DNA of 64,000 nucleotides from JADCRZ01 sp041751095 (GCA_041751095.1 JBGSYC010000068.1:1-64000); one strand, 5' to 3'; shown: positions 18,821-28,368, counted from the first letter of the stretch. Translations and numbers: made by a program. The notes: a model not told the origin generated them from the letters alone.

Positions 18821-18893
18821 TCCCCTTCTTGTGATTATCAAAAATATGATCAGGCTTCCGCGTTTCAGATAACAACCATTCGACCATTCACAT
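18821..18893 (+). repeat. 73-bp direct repeat, copy 2
   Basis: This is the partner of 17965-18037 and differs at four positions. It closes the bracket around the toxin-antitoxin pair. The following stretch to 19220 is non-coding and should contain the promoter of the HtrA gene; I could not pick one. Confidence 0.85.
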
Positions 18894-19220
18894 TGATCAG
18901 GTATTAACTATTCCTTGTCTGCTATTTCCATTGTTTTCCCGGGCGAGTCTCTGCCTCAGCGATGTTGACCCTCAGCCCGGACCGGCGCTGCGGCATAGGT
19001 TGCCGGCCCGCCGCGCCGTTTCGGCGACTCCCGCGCGGGATGAAGCCAGTACAGGTGCGTGCCGGCAAACATCATGAAATAGCTAAAACTGTGACACACG
19101 GGAAATCATCCGGAAGTTTATAGCATTATCGTTTAACATATTGTTTACAGTTTTCCCCAGAATTGCTTCAGAATGGGATGGTAAGATTGCATTATAATTC
19201 AAACCAATAAATATAAAATT

Positions 19221-20717
19221 ATGACAGTAAGACAATGTTTAACAGTAATGTTTGTAAGTGCAGCTACTACTGTAGCAAGCGTCTGGGGATATGCTCAGTA
19301 CCAGGAAAAGCAGCCCCTTGCATCAAATGTTCCCGCATCGTCTGGTATTTATAAGAATGCGGCATTTTCCGGCAATGACGTTGCCACCCCGATGGTTGAT
19401 TTTGAAAAGGCAGCTGCTAAAGCCGCTCCGGCGGTCGTGCATATCAAAGTATTAACCAGAGGCAAACAGGTGGCGGAAATTCCTGAACTTGAGGGTACTC
19501 CTTTTGAAGAATTTTTCGGCGAAGGATTCGGTGGCAGAGGCAACTCACGTCCCGCTCCCCAGCGGAGAGGTTCCGGATCCGGAGTTTCTGTAAGTGCTGA
19601 TGGATACATCGTTACCAATAATCATGTGGTAGACGGAGCAGACGAAGTGCTGGTGACTTTAAACAATAAAAAAGATTATAAGGCCAAAGTGGTCGGAACC
19701 GATCCAAGCACTGACCTGGCGGTTATAAAAATTGAGGGAACAAACCTTCCTCACCTGACCTTTGCAAATTCCGACAACGTACACATTGGTCAGTGGGTGT
19801 TGGCAATCGGCTATCCGTTAGGACTGCAAACAACGGTAACGTCTGGTATCGTCAGCGCTAAGTCGAGAGGGTTGGGGATCAACAGCCGGAAAAGTACGAC
19901 ACCGATTGAAGCCTTTATACAAACGGATGCCGCTATTAATCCGGGCAACAGTGGCGGCGCACTGGTAAACACAGATGGTGATGTGATTGGCATCAACAGC
20001 GCTATAGCTTCGCCAACCGGTACATACGCGGGTTACGGCTACGCAATTCCCTCTAACATGGTAAAGAAGATCGTGACGGACATCATTCAATATGGCAGCA
20101 CTAAGAGAGCGTACCTGGGAATCATGTTCGGAAGCGACCAGATGAGTGAAGAAGACCGCAAAAATAATAATGTTTCAGAAGGTGAAGGTGTGTTTGTGAT
20201 GGATGTAGCCCAAGGCAGTGCCGCTATGGAAGCAGGTATCCAAAAAGGTGATTTCATCACTAAAGTAAATGGCAACGTTATTAATACCGGAACGGAAATC
20301 ATAGAAATTATAGCGGCTTCGCGTCCGGGTGATAAGATCACGATTACCTATCGCCGCAATGGAAATGAAAAGACCGCTGCTGCAACGTTAAAAGGTGATT
20401 CAGGTAACTATGCAAGTATTAAGGAGAAAGTTGTAGAGCAATTGGGAGCAACATTTGAAGACCTTGATAAAAACCAGGCTGCCCGGTTGCAGTTAAGCTC
20501 CGGTGTGGTGGTTAAAAAGCTGGGACAAGGCATATTAACTGAACAAACAAGAATAAGGGAAGGGTTTATCATCACGGCCGTTGGCAATACGAGGGTAAGC
20601 AGCGTGGATGAACTGAAGCTGGCGATAAGAAATGCAGGAAACAGCGCGATCATTACAGGAGTATATCCGAATCAGCCCCAAACGGAATACCGGTATGCTT
20701 TAAATGATCTGCAATAA
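19221..20717 (+). CDS. HtrA/Deg-family serine protease with two PDZ domains
   Basis: The 498-residue protein has an N-terminal export segment (LTVMFVSAATTVASVWGYAQ). The chymotrypsin-like protease domain carries H135 in VTNNHVVDGA, D165 in PSTDLAVIKI and S244 in NPGNSGGALV. Two PDZ domains follow at about 290-390 and 400-490. Proteins of this family degrade or refold damaged envelope proteins in the periplasm. Length and order match DegP/DegQ-like proteins. A strong terminator follows, so it is likely a single-gene unit. Confidence 0.95.
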   Translation: MTVRQCLTVMFVSAATTVASVWGYAQYQEKQPLASNVPASSGIYKNAAFSGNDVATPMVDFEKAAAKAAPAVVHIKVLTRGKQVAEIPELEGTPFEEFFGEGFGGRGNSRPAPQRRGSGSGVSVSADGYIVTNNHVVDGADEVLVTLNNKKDYKAKVVGTDPSTDLAVIKIEGTNLPHLTFANSDNVHIGQWVLAIGYPLGLQTTVTSGIVSAKSRGLGINSRKSTTPIEAFIQTDAAINPGNSGGALVNTDGDVIGINSAIASPTGTYAGYGYAIPSNMVKKIVTDIIQYGSTKRAYLGIMFGSDQMSEEDRKNNNVSEGEGVFVMDVAQGSAAMEAGIQKGDFITKVNGNVINTGTEIIEIIAASRPGDKITITYRRNGNEKTAAATLKGDSGNYASIKEKVVEQLGATFEDLDKNQAARLQLSSGVVVKKLGQGILTEQTRIREGFIITAVGNTRVSSVDELKLAIRNAGNSAIITGVYPNQPQTEYRYALNDLQ

Positions 20718-20766
20718 GGTTACAGGTTTTAAAAACGTGTGGTTTTGGTTTGGATGGGTGTAGCTT

Positions 20767-20795
20767 CCCCGCCTTTATAGGCGGGGATTTTTTTT
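20767..20795 (+). terminator. Rho-independent terminator after the HtrA gene
   Basis: The stem CCCCGCC / GGCGGGG (20767-20773 and 20780-20786) with a six-base loop is followed by an eight-T tract. It lies 50 bases after the protease stop. Confidence 0.9.
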
Positions 20796-21034
20796 GGTGC
20801 GCCATGCATGGCGATCAATTTTACGGTGCGAGTCCGTTATGGGGGTTTGTAATCACGTACAACGTTCTAAATAGCATGACAATTAAATACTTTCGCTGGA
20901 TATAAAATGGAAGAAGAATTACTGTGATATGTTATTTTGAGGACAAAGTTAACAGATGACATTAGAGGACAGGGAGGGAATTAATTCTGCTTCCTACTGG
21001 ATCAGAGGAGCTTTGAGATTTCCTCATGTAAATA

Positions 21035-21277
21035 GTGCAATCGAATGTTTCCAGGGCATATCTCAACTATATCTTATGCAATGATCAGTTAAACAAAGCA
21101 GGCGGTGACTTTGATGGAGTGAGCACAGGCGGCGCAGGCTATAAGAGTCATGATAAGTTCATCAACAACCCAGTGACAGTAAATAAGAATGGTTATCTTT
21201 ATATTTATGTGAGCAATGAGAGCGATCTGAAGATGCGCTTTGATAACCTCTATATAACTGAAGGCGAGTTTTGTTGA
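21035..21277 (+). pseudogene. RHS-repeat protein fragment
   Basis: The frame encodes RAYLNYILCNDQLNKAGGDF, then INNPVTVNKNGYLYIYVSNE and FDNLYITEGEFC, then stops. This segment (AYLNYI, NGYLYIYVSNES, FDNL) is the one found just before the RHS core in many Bacteroidota RHS/YD-repeat proteins, which normally exceed 1000 residues. Here both ends are missing and the only start is GTG. I read it as a relic of a deleted polymorphic-toxin-like gene. The surrounding 20.8-21.4 kb carries no other frame. Confidence 0.65.
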
Positions 21278-21423
21278 CGCAGGAAACCACAGAGTCCTTG
21301 GTGAATCGGGGATTCAAACATCTGGTAGGATAACCCTTCACTTTGTCATTTCAAAGCCGCCGATGTACGCTCTTGCACCTAAGGCAATTCATTGCGGCGG
21401 ACTTTGAAATCCCCGGAATTTTA

Positions 21424-21560
21424 GCGAGCAGTTGTTTCGTCAGATTGATCACCAATCACAGCCTCCAAAAGTTTCAGTGATCTTTCATTTCGCCCGAAAG
21501 AACGCTACATAACAAAACACCAAAAGGGGGCTCATGAAAGATGACAAGAACGTGTGGTAG
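21424..21560 (+). repeat. Dispersed repeat, left flank of foldback copy A
   Basis: About 137 bp beginning GCGAGCAGTTG and including GTTTCAGTGATCTTTCATTT match 60652-60787 in the same orientation, with scattered differences. It lies 43 bp left of foldback element A. Small frames in it are not coding-like. Confidence 0.8.
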
Positions 21561-21603
21561 GCCCTTCGTATAAGGAAAGACAGATAGAATTTCATGAAAA
21601 AAA

Positions 21604-21808
21604 TATTACGGTGCGCCGCACCTGATTTGAAATTCATAAATTTATCTACAAATATTCTGGTGCGCTGCACCAACGTAAGAATGTAGATATAAATAACATG
21701 CGAACCCTTGTATTCCAGAAAAGCGCCTGTAATATAAGAGGTGCAGCGCACCACGATATTTGTAGAAACAAAATTGCGTTGATTATTAAGGTGCAGCGCA
21801 CCGTAATA
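21604..21808. mobile_element. Foldback (MITE-like) element, copy A
   Basis: The 205-bp element holds four copies of a 13-bp near-palindrome: GGTGCGCCGCACC at 21610-21622, GGTGCGCTGCACC at 21659-21671, and the reverse form GGTGCAGCGCACC at 21740-21752 and 21790-21802. The outer ends TATTAC and GTAATA are inverted repeats, and a second nested pair is formed by TCTACAAATAT arms (21645 and 21766). It encodes no transposase. The reverse complement of this element matches copy B at 60929-61138 along its length, so the cores are in opposite orientation. Confidence 0.75.
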
Positions 21809-21976
21809 TGATGATTTACGGCTAATACCCAAACCTGGACTGCTCCCTTTTTGGACACGAGAACACAACGAATCACGAAGCACATGAGCTTATCAATAGA
21901 GTTCCATATACGAGGGGTACACAGGCAATTAGAGCCAAAATATTAGATCATTTACTTAAATAATATTATTTTAATT

Positions 21977-22180
21977 ATGTTATTTATTCAAATACTGAAT
22001 GATTTTTTTAGGTTGTTCTACTGTAACACAATAGTGAATTCTGACTCAATTGTGATCACTGAGATAAATTATTTTATAGACGAGGACTCAAAGAAAAATG
22101 AAGGATTTATAGGTTCCCTTTTGAAAAGTAATCGAATCAATTACAGCGGCATAGAATCAATTACCGGCTTAAAAAATTAA
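21977..22180 (+). CDS. Small hypothetical protein
   Basis: A 67-codon frame in an AT-rich stretch begins MLFIQILNDFFRLFYCNTIV and contains VITEINYFIDEDSKKNEG. It ends 12 bases before the antitoxin start. I recognise no family. The peptide composition is plausible but there is no supporting context, so it may be a chance frame or a relic. Confidence 0.25.
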   Translation: MLFIQILNDFFRLFYCNTIVNSDSIVITEINYFIDEDSKKNEGFIGSLLKSNRINYSGIESITGLKN

Positions 22181-22185
22181 ATTTG
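22178..22185 (+). promoter_or_regulatory. Bacteroidota -7 box (TAAATTTG) before antitoxin remnant
   Basis: TAAATTTG lies 6 bases before ATG 22192 and 18 bases before ATG 22204. The same box sits 18 bases before the intact antitoxin at 18.1 kb, so 22204 (MNTVDQMRSEV) is probably the native start. The -33 element is not evident. Confidence 0.45.
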
Positions 22186-22191
22186 TAGAAA

Positions 22192-22438
22192 ATGCAGTTA
22201 TCAATGAATACGGTTGATCAAATGCGCAGTGAGGTAAAGAAATACATCGACACGGCAGATGAAAAAGTGGTCAGGATGGTACATGCCATGCTGGAGGTGG
22301 ATGCAGAAGCGGGCTGGTGGGATGCCATGCCTGATGAAGTAAGGCAGGATTTGGAATTATCCACGAAGCAGGGGACAGTGGCGACGTATTGACACATGAA
22401 CAGGTGAAGGAAAATACCCCCAATGGTTTACAAAATAG
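22192..22438 (+). pseudogene. Antitoxin with two homopolymer frameshifts
   Basis: The frame gives MNTVDQMRSEVKKYIDTADE, then WWDAMPDEVRQDLELSTKQG. It derails at the GGGG run 22371-22374. The expected tail DSGDVLTHEQVKE lies in the next frame, then derails again at AAAA 22411-22414, with KYPQWFTK and TAG in the third frame. Adding one G and one A restores a full antitoxin of the widespread Bacteroidota type. Its restored stop overlaps the toxin ATG by 16 bases. Confidence 0.72.
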
Positions 22439-22820
22439 CCTGGACGCTGAAAGCCCTGGAAGCCTATGTGGCTATTATGCAATACCTGCGGCAGGCATGG
22501 ACGGAAAAGGAAGTAAAAAACTTTGCTGATTTGGTAGAAAAGAAAGTAAAGCTTTTGTCCCATCACCCCGGCAGTGGGATATCCAGGACAAAAAAGACCC
22601 TCATGTAAGGCATACTGTGCTGCACAAAAGAGTATCGCTGATTTACCGGGTAAAGCCACAGAAGAAAGAAGTTGAACTACTGCTTTTTTGGAATACCTAC
22701 CAACATCCTTCCAGGCTAAAGCAAAATAACTGCCACACGCAAAAGATTTCCACGCCGGCATTGCAGTCAGCATTTACGAGGCTCCTGCCGGACCAGTTCA
22801 TCTCTTCCCTGAATATTTAG
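22423..22820 (+). pseudogene. RelE/ParE-type toxin with homopolymer frameshift
   Basis: MVYKIAWTLKALEAYVAIMQ and KKVKLLSHHPGSGISRTKK are typical of the family. At the six-A run 22590-22595 the frame is lost. One added A restores DPHVRHTVLHKRVSLIYRVK and FWNTYQHPSRLK, the standard C-terminal strands. The restored frame runs on to 22820, longer than usual. The pair therefore carries three single-base losses, all in homopolymers. Confidence 0.72.
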
Positions 22821-22973
22821 AAGTGTCCGGCGGAGCGGAAATGTTCACACGGGGTTTGATTTCGGCATTGGACAAGCTGATCCCCGCGTGGCCGCTAACC
22901 CTTATCTGTTTGTCTCGCCCGCGGCGGGCAAAACTATACTACGGTCTGTCAACTAAGCACTAATTTTAGAACG

Positions 22974-23651
22974 ATGAAAATTCTGATTATCGAAGATGAA
23001 CCAGGGTTGCAGCAATCCATCCGGAAATATCTGGAGTACCAGGGGTACGTTTGTGAAGGGGTAAGCGATTTTATATCCGGCATTGAAAAAGTTTCTTCTT
23101 TTACCTATGATTGTGTAGTAGTGGATATCGGCCTGCCTCATGGAAGTGGTTTGGATATCGTAAAAGAATTAAAAAATATGGAAGCTAAATCCGGGATCAT
23201 CATTATCTCCGCAAAAGGTGCATTGGAAGACAAGTTAAAGGGCCTTGAATTAGGTTCTGATGACTACCTCACAAAGCCGTTTCATTTATCAGAGCTGAAT
23301 GCGAGAATCAATGCAATTATCCGGAGACGGAACTTTGGCGGAAGCAAAATCATCCCTTTTAATGAAATAAAGCTCGATGCAGAAGGCCGTCGCGTAACGA
23401 TACATGAAAAAGCTGCAGACCTCACGGATAAAGAGTACCAGTTGCTGGAATATTTTATTGCGAACCAGCGGCGCGTACTTACAAAGGCAGCCATTGCAGA
23501 ACACATTTGGGGCGATGAATATGAGCAGGTAAGCAATTATGACTTTATTTACACCCACATTAAAAATCTGAGGAAGAAGCTGATAGATGCAGGATGCGCA
23601 GATTACATCAAAACAGTTTATGGTACCGGATACAGGTTTACAGACAATTAA
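22974..23651 (+). CDS. OmpR-family response regulator
   Basis: The 225-residue protein has a receiver domain with acidic pocket IIEDEP, phospho-acceptor D51 in VVVDIGLPHGSG and K101 in YLTKPFHL. A winged-helix DNA-binding domain (about 130-225) includes LTDKEYQLLEYFIANQRRVL and VYGTGYRFTD. It binds DNA when phosphorylated by its partner kinase, encoded 88 bases downstream. Targets cannot be read. Confidence 0.95.
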   Translation: MKILIIEDEPGLQQSIRKYLEYQGYVCEGVSDFISGIEKVSSFTYDCVVVDIGLPHGSGLDIVKELKNMEAKSGIIIISAKGALEDKLKGLELGSDDYLTKPFHLSELNARINAIIRRRNFGGSKIIPFNEIKLDAEGRRVTIHEKAADLTDKEYQLLEYFIANQRRVLTKAAIAEHIWGDEYEQVSNYDFIYTHIKNLRKKLIDAGCADYIKTVYGTGYRFTDN

Positions 23652-23739
23652 TGTCCCCGGATAAAGAACCTGCTCTGATGGAACGGTAATCACTGCCAGA
23701 ACACGTATACCCTTAAGTGAAGTAAAATTAAAGATCCAT

Positions 23740-25005
23740 ATGCGCCTGCTCACAAAAACCACTTTATATTTCCTGGCAGTTATGGTTCCCCTGCTCGCAG
23801 CAGCAGGATTCTACCTGTTCCATACGTTTAGTAAAGAGTTAAACCAGAGAATGGATGAAGAGCTGATAACGGAAGAGATCCAGTGGATACGATACCTGCA
23901 AAGAGAATCAGACAATGGAAACACGTTTATCTTAAGAACACCGGAAATCCTCATATACCCTGTTGATGCGCCCGTTTCAAGGTACCCGGTCATTGAAAAT
24001 ACAAATGGGTTCGACGTAAAGGAGAACCGGCGCCTTCCTTTCCGTCAGTTATCCCACGTTGTACCCATCAATGATATCCCTTACCTGATTACCATACGTC
24101 GTTCGCAGCACGAAAGGGCAGCCCTCGTAAGCAATGTTACAAGGATAATGCTGTTTGTGTTCGCCGGATTATTTCTTGCCACCTTACTTTTTAACTGGCT
24201 GATTAGTAAAGAACTCTGGAAACCCTTCAGGCGCTCACTTTACAAAATACGGAATGCAGAATTGCAAAAGATGGAAGCTGTCCGGTTTGAAAATACGAAC
24301 ATCAGGGAATTCAACGAGCTTAATGCTTCTCTTAACTCGATGGCAGAAAAAATCAATCGTGATTATGTAAACATGAAAGAATTTACAGAAAACGCAGCAC
24401 ATGAAATGCAGACGCCGCTTGCTGTTGTTCAGAATAAAATTGAACTATTATTGCAGGACGACAATCTTAACGAAAGCCAGGTAGCATCGATCATGCAGGC
24501 AGGTTCTGCCTTAAACCGTTTAAGCAAGCTCAACCAGTCATTACTATTGCTGGCAAAGATTGAAAACCACCAGTATGATACAAATGAAACGATCACTTTA
24601 ACCGGCGTGACAAAAAAATACCTCGAGCTTTTTGACGAAATTCTCAAAGACAGGCAAATCACAGTAGAAACGAATTTCACCGAAGACTGGCAGGTGAAGC
24701 TGCATCCGTTGTTAGCTGATTCCTTAATCAGTAACCTGATAGGGAATGCTGTTAAATATAATTATGCTGGCGGAAGAATAACCATTGATGTAAGCAGCAA
24801 CAATTACCAGGTTTGCAATACAAGTCACCTTCCGCCGATCGATGCGCAGCATTTATTTAAGCGCTTCAATAAATCAACAGGGCTGTCTGAAAGTTCAACC
24901 GGACTTGGCCTTGCGATCGTAAAAAAAATTGTCGATACGCATCAGTTGCTGATCTCATACCACGCGGAAAACAACATCCATTGCTTTAAGATAAACGCAA
25001 GGTAA
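23740..25005 (+). CDS. Sensor histidine kinase
   Basis: The 421-residue protein has two membrane helices (about 8-28 and 134-154) enclosing a periplasmic sensor of roughly 100 residues. A short HAMP-like linker follows. The phospho-acceptor H221 lies in NAAHEMQTPLAVV and the N-box in NLIGNAVKYN; the late glycine box is GLGLAIVKK. The usual DxGxG box is missing; the region reads VCNTSHLPPIDAQHLFKRF. That form is seen in many Bacteroidota kinases paired with OmpR-type regulators. It phosphorylates the regulator encoded just upstream. Confidence 0.92.
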   Translation: MRLLTKTTLYFLAVMVPLLAAAGFYLFHTFSKELNQRMDEELITEEIQWIRYLQRESDNGNTFILRTPEILIYPVDAPVSRYPVIENTNGFDVKENRRLPFRQLSHVVPINDIPYLITIRRSQHERAALVSNVTRIMLFVFAGLFLATLLFNWLISKELWKPFRRSLYKIRNAELQKMEAVRFENTNIREFNELNASLNSMAEKINRDYVNMKEFTENAAHEMQTPLAVVQNKIELLLQDDNLNESQVASIMQAGSALNRLSKLNQSLLLLAKIENHQYDTNETITLTGVTKKYLELFDEILKDRQITVETNFTEDWQVKLHPLLADSLISNLIGNAVKYNYAGGRITIDVSSNNYQVCNTSHLPPIDAQHLFKRFNKSTGLSESSTGLGLAIVKKIVDTHQLLISYHAENNIHCFKINAR

Positions 25006-25119
25006 AGGAGCCGGATAACAGCCCTTGAAGCGTACACCTCTTTTCCTGCTTCGCTACATTTTCCGGGGCTGCAAAGCGCTGTTCATCTTACTCGTCTGCC
25101 TGATGAGATTTTCAATCAT

Positions 25120-26112
25120 TTACGGAAACAAAACGACTTTCCCGGTAGTTTGCCTGGATTCAATCAACGTGTGTGCTTCAGCGGCATCTCTGAGCGCAAA
25201 TTTATTCGGCGTTTCAATTTTCAATTCGCCCTGTGCAATTAACCCAATAACAGTACCCAATGCTTCCTGCCACACTGCTGTTTTCGTTGTGATATAAAAT
25301 GCCAGGTTGAAACCTGACTGGCTGATGTTTTCATCCACAAAATATTCGGGATGAGTATTTCCCTGAATGCCACTTGCAGCGCCATACACAATCATTTGTC
25401 CGCCTTGCGCCAAACAGGTAATGCTCTCGTTGTAAACATCGCCGCCCACCATTTCAAAAACAATGTCTACGCCCTTGCCATCGTTAGTCTCTTTTACCTT
25501 TGTGCTCCAGTTTGGTTTGGAATAATTAACGGTTGCATCTGCCCCTAATGATTTTGCCACCTTCAATTTTTCTTCTGAACTGCTGGCTGCAACAACTTTC
25601 GCGCCATTCATTTTTGCTAATTGGACCAGCAAAGAACCTACGCCACCGGCTGCTGCATTTATCAAAACAGTTTTACCGTTTATCTCCTTTGCAACCTGTG
25701 AAATCATTAATTGTGCCGTTGACCCCTGCACAAATATAGCAGTTGCTACATCTGCATCAATGCCTGGCGGAAGGGGCACACAATATTGGGCAATGGCTGC
25801 AACATATTCAGCATATCCGCCACCGAAAGGAAGGATAACCAAAACGGTTGTGCCCGGACTGTATGGTTCTGTTACGCTTTCGCCTACCGAAACAATTTTT
25901 CCGACGGCTTCAGAGCCTAAAATGTATGGAAGGGGCGTGGGTTGAAAATATTTGTCACGCCGGCGAAGGGTGTCAGCATAATTAACCCCTATGGCGTCCA
26001 CTTTGATGATAACTTCCTCGGCTTTTGGTTGGGGAATGTCTGCTTCAACCAGTTGTAGTACGTCGGGTGAGCCGTAGCGGTGTAGTTGTACCTGTTTCAT
26101 TGTCTTTGTCAT
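25120..26112 (-). CDS. NADPH:quinone oxidoreductase (zinc-less MDR family)
   Basis: The open frame extends to 26247, but the domain begins at MTKTMKQVQLHRYGSPDVLQ, so ATG 26112 (or 26100) is chosen, giving about 330 residues. It is a GroES-like N-terminal domain followed by a Rossmann fold with NAAAGGVGSLLVQLAK, the nucleotide-binding AxxGxxG motif. Zinc ligands of alcohol dehydrogenases are absent, as in QOR/zeta-crystallin proteins. It reduces quinones or other electrophiles with NADPH in the cytoplasm. Confidence 0.9.
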   Translation of the reverse strand: MTKTMKQVQLHRYGSPDVLQLVEADIPQPKAEEVIIKVDAIGVNYADTLRRRDKYFQPTPLPYILGSEAVGKIVSVGESVTEPYSPGTTVLVILPFGGGYAEYVAAIAQYCVPLPPGIDADVATAIFVQGSTAQLMISQVAKEINGKTVLINAAAGGVGSLLVQLAKMNGAKVVAASSSEEKLKVAKSLGADATVNYSKPNWSTKVKETNDGKGVDIVFEMVGGDVYNESITCLAQGGQMIVYGAASGIQGNTHPEYFVDENISQSGFNLAFYITTKTAVWQEALGTVIGLIAQGELKIETPNKFALRDAAEAHTLIESRQTTGKVVLFP

Positions 26113-26352
26113 TTTGTAAAAATTAATGATTGATCCAGCTTTGACAATTGAACAACGGGAAACGGATGAAAATTCCGAAAGCTTTTTGCAAATAGTAAAA
26201 GGCACCCGGAATATCTGTTTCACGGCAAAGCCGAATTCCGGTAGCAAGGCGGCTTTTCGGCATGGTAGATATGCCTGGCATCAAAGGCAGCAAGCTAATT
26301 TATTATTAAACTGTTTTATCTTTAAGGTGATGCAAGCCATTCACTTTAGCAT

Positions 26353-26949
26353 ATGAAAGTACCGGATGAACCTACCTTGTTGAAGCGTTTAAAAGAAGGT
26401 GACACTGCTGCTTACTTTCATTTTTATGATCAATATCATCATGCCTTGTATATTTATATCCTGCGTTTTGTAAAGATTCCGGCGGTTGCTGAAGATATTT
26501 TACAGGATGTATTTCTTAAGATTTGGGAAATAAGGGAACACATAAACCCTGAATTATGCTTCAACGCATACGTCTACCGGATAACCCGAAACAAAGTTTT
26601 TAAGTGGTTGAAGAGAATGGCCAGGGATGAAGAGACCCGGTCATGGCTCATGCACCAGTTACAGAAGGACATTGAAACCCCTCACTTGCAACTGCAATGG
26701 AAACACTACAATTCCATTCTTCTCAAGGCCATACATCAATTGCCACCACAAAGGCAACGGGTGTTTAAATTATGCCGCGAGCAGGGTAAAACTTATGATG
26801 AAGCCGCTTCAGAACTCGGTATCTCCCCCAATACCATCAAAGAACACATGATTTCAGCGATGAAATCAATCAAAGATTATGTCAGGCGGCATGGAGATAT
26901 TTTCCTTTTGGCAGTAATTTATACACTCACTATTTTCCGGCTAAAATAA
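26353..26949 (+). CDS. ECF-type RNA polymerase sigma factor
   Basis: The protein has 198 residues. Region 2 includes YFHFYDQYHHALYIYILRFV and AEDILQDVFLKIWE; region 4 includes LPPQRQRVFKLCREQGKTYD and ISPNTIKEHM. The hydrophobic tail DIFLLAVIYTLTIF is common in Bacteroidota FecI-like sigmas. It is followed 208 bases later by an anti-sigma factor and then an STN-type SusC. It should therefore direct transcription of that uptake locus when the transporter signals. Confidence 0.93.
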   Translation: MKVPDEPTLLKRLKEGDTAAYFHFYDQYHHALYIYILRFVKIPAVAEDILQDVFLKIWEIREHINPELCFNAYVYRITRNKVFKWLKRMARDEETRSWLMHQLQKDIETPHLQLQWKHYNSILLKAIHQLPPQRQRVFKLCREQGKTYDEAASELGISPNTIKEHMISAMKSIKDYVRRHGDIFLLAVIYTLTIFRLK

Positions 26950-27156
26950 ATAAGCTGCTGATATACAGAACTTGTACCCACCCGGGAGGGATTTCAGGGC
27001 TGGCCACCAGTAAACGTTAAGCATTATCCGTTTATTTTCTCCGGACAACAATGATATATAATTATAGTATAGCGTCAAAAAAATCTGGTAACAGACCCAC
27101 CCTCTTTTCTGATTCAGGGATAATATAGTGAAGCGTTCCGTTATTAAATAAGCACA

Positions 27157-28368
27157 ATGAGCAGGAATTCATTTGATGTTGAAGAGGTTCTGATCAGATA
27201 CCTCAATAATAATTGCACGCCTGCAGAGGCTGAAGAGCTTTTTACATTTCTGGAAAAAGATGAATCGAACAGGCTCTTATTAACGCGTTTGAAGGAAGAC
27301 TTTGGGAACGTAGATGTTTACAATATAGAACGGGACAATTATAGCAGCCGGATCAGGGCCTCATTACAGGAAAAGGTTGGTAAACCGCCGGTCAAACGTA
27401 TGCACGCGAGAAGATGGCTGATGATGGCAGCTTCAGCCATCATTTTTATCATAACGACAGGTGGCTATTTATTCTTCAAAGAGGTGTCTGGCGATAAGGC
27501 TTCGGTGACGCCGCATGACAATGGCAATAGATTTAGGAACGACATTAGCCCGGCGAAAAATAAGCCAATGTTGATTCTCGCAGATGGGCAATCAATTTTG
27601 TTAGATAGTGTAGATAACGGGACACTGACAAAACAAGGCAGTACGAAAGTTCTTAAACTCGATAATGATCAGCTTTCTTACTATTCGCCTGAACCTGCAG
27701 ACCAGAAGGGGAAGGCCGAAGTACTGTATAATACCATAATTATCCCACCTGGCGGGCAATACCAGTTGGTTTTACCGGATGGGACAAAAACCTGGCTGAA
27801 CGCCAGTTCGTCAATGCGCTTTCCGGTAGTCTTTACCGGGCAGCAACGTATCATTGAACTGACGGGAGAAGCTTATTTCGAAGTGCAAAAAGATGCTTCC
27901 CGGCCATTCCTGATCAAATTGCATAAAGGTGGAGAGGTTGAAGTGACCGGAACCCGTCTGAATATCATGGCATATGACAATGAACCGGAAATGACTACAA
28001 CCCTGATCGAGGGGGTATTACAAGTAAAAAGCGGAGGTGCCACCGGGCGTTTGAGACCAGGACAGCAGGCACAGGTGCAACAGTCTGACATAAAAATTAT
28101 AAAGAATGTTGATATAGACGAGGTTATTGCCTGGAAAAATGGATTGTTTGACTTTAACAACGCTGATATCACGTATGTAATGCGGCAATTGTCGCGCTGG
28201 TACGACGTAGAGGTGCAATACAAAAACGGAATTCCAGATGGGCATTACACCGGTTCAGTTCACAGGAAATCAAGTATCACCGCTGTTCTAAAAATGCTTG
28301 AGCTGGCCGGTGATGTACATTTCGAAGTAGACGGCAAAAACGTGACTGTTTTCCAAAATCGAAATTAG
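27157..28368 (+). CDS. FecR-family anti-sigma factor
   Basis: The 403-residue protein has a cytoplasmic N-terminal part (YLNNNCTPAEAEELFTFLEK) that should hold the sigma factor. One membrane helix lies at about 87-105 (WLMMAASAIIFIITTGGYLF). A periplasmic FecR domain follows with GQYQLVLPDGTKTWLNASSS and ELTGEAYFEV, then a DUF4974 C-terminus with FNNADITYVMRQLSRWYDV. It passes the signal from the loaded outer-membrane transporter to the sigma factor. Gene order sigma, FecR, SusC, SusD is complete. Confidence 0.94.
   Translation: MSRNSFDVEEVLIRYLNNNCTPAEAEELFTFLEKDESNRLLLTRLKEDFGNVDVYNIERDNYSSRIRASLQEKVGKPPVKRMHARRWLMMAASAIIFIITTGGYLFFKEVSGDKASVTPHDNGNRFRNDISPAKNKPMLILADGQSILLDSVDNGTLTKQGSTKVLKLDNDQLSYYSPEPADQKGKAEVLYNTIIIPPGGQYQLVLPDGTKTWLNASSSMRFPVVFTGQQRIIELTGEAYFEVQKDASRPFLIKLHKGGEVEVTGTRLNIMAYDNEPEMTTTLIEGVLQVKSGGATGRLRPGQQAQVQQSDIKIIKNVDIDEVIAWKNGLFDFNNADITYVMRQLSRWYDVEVQYKNGIPDGHYTGSVHRKSSITAVLKMLELAGDVHFEVDGKNVTVFQNRN

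Noticed and set aside
21485..21883. 132-codon minus-strand frame over foldback copy A
   Set aside because: It runs through the inverted repeats and matches no family; the similar frame in copy B (60936-61136) covers the same palindromes, so it is a repeat artefact.
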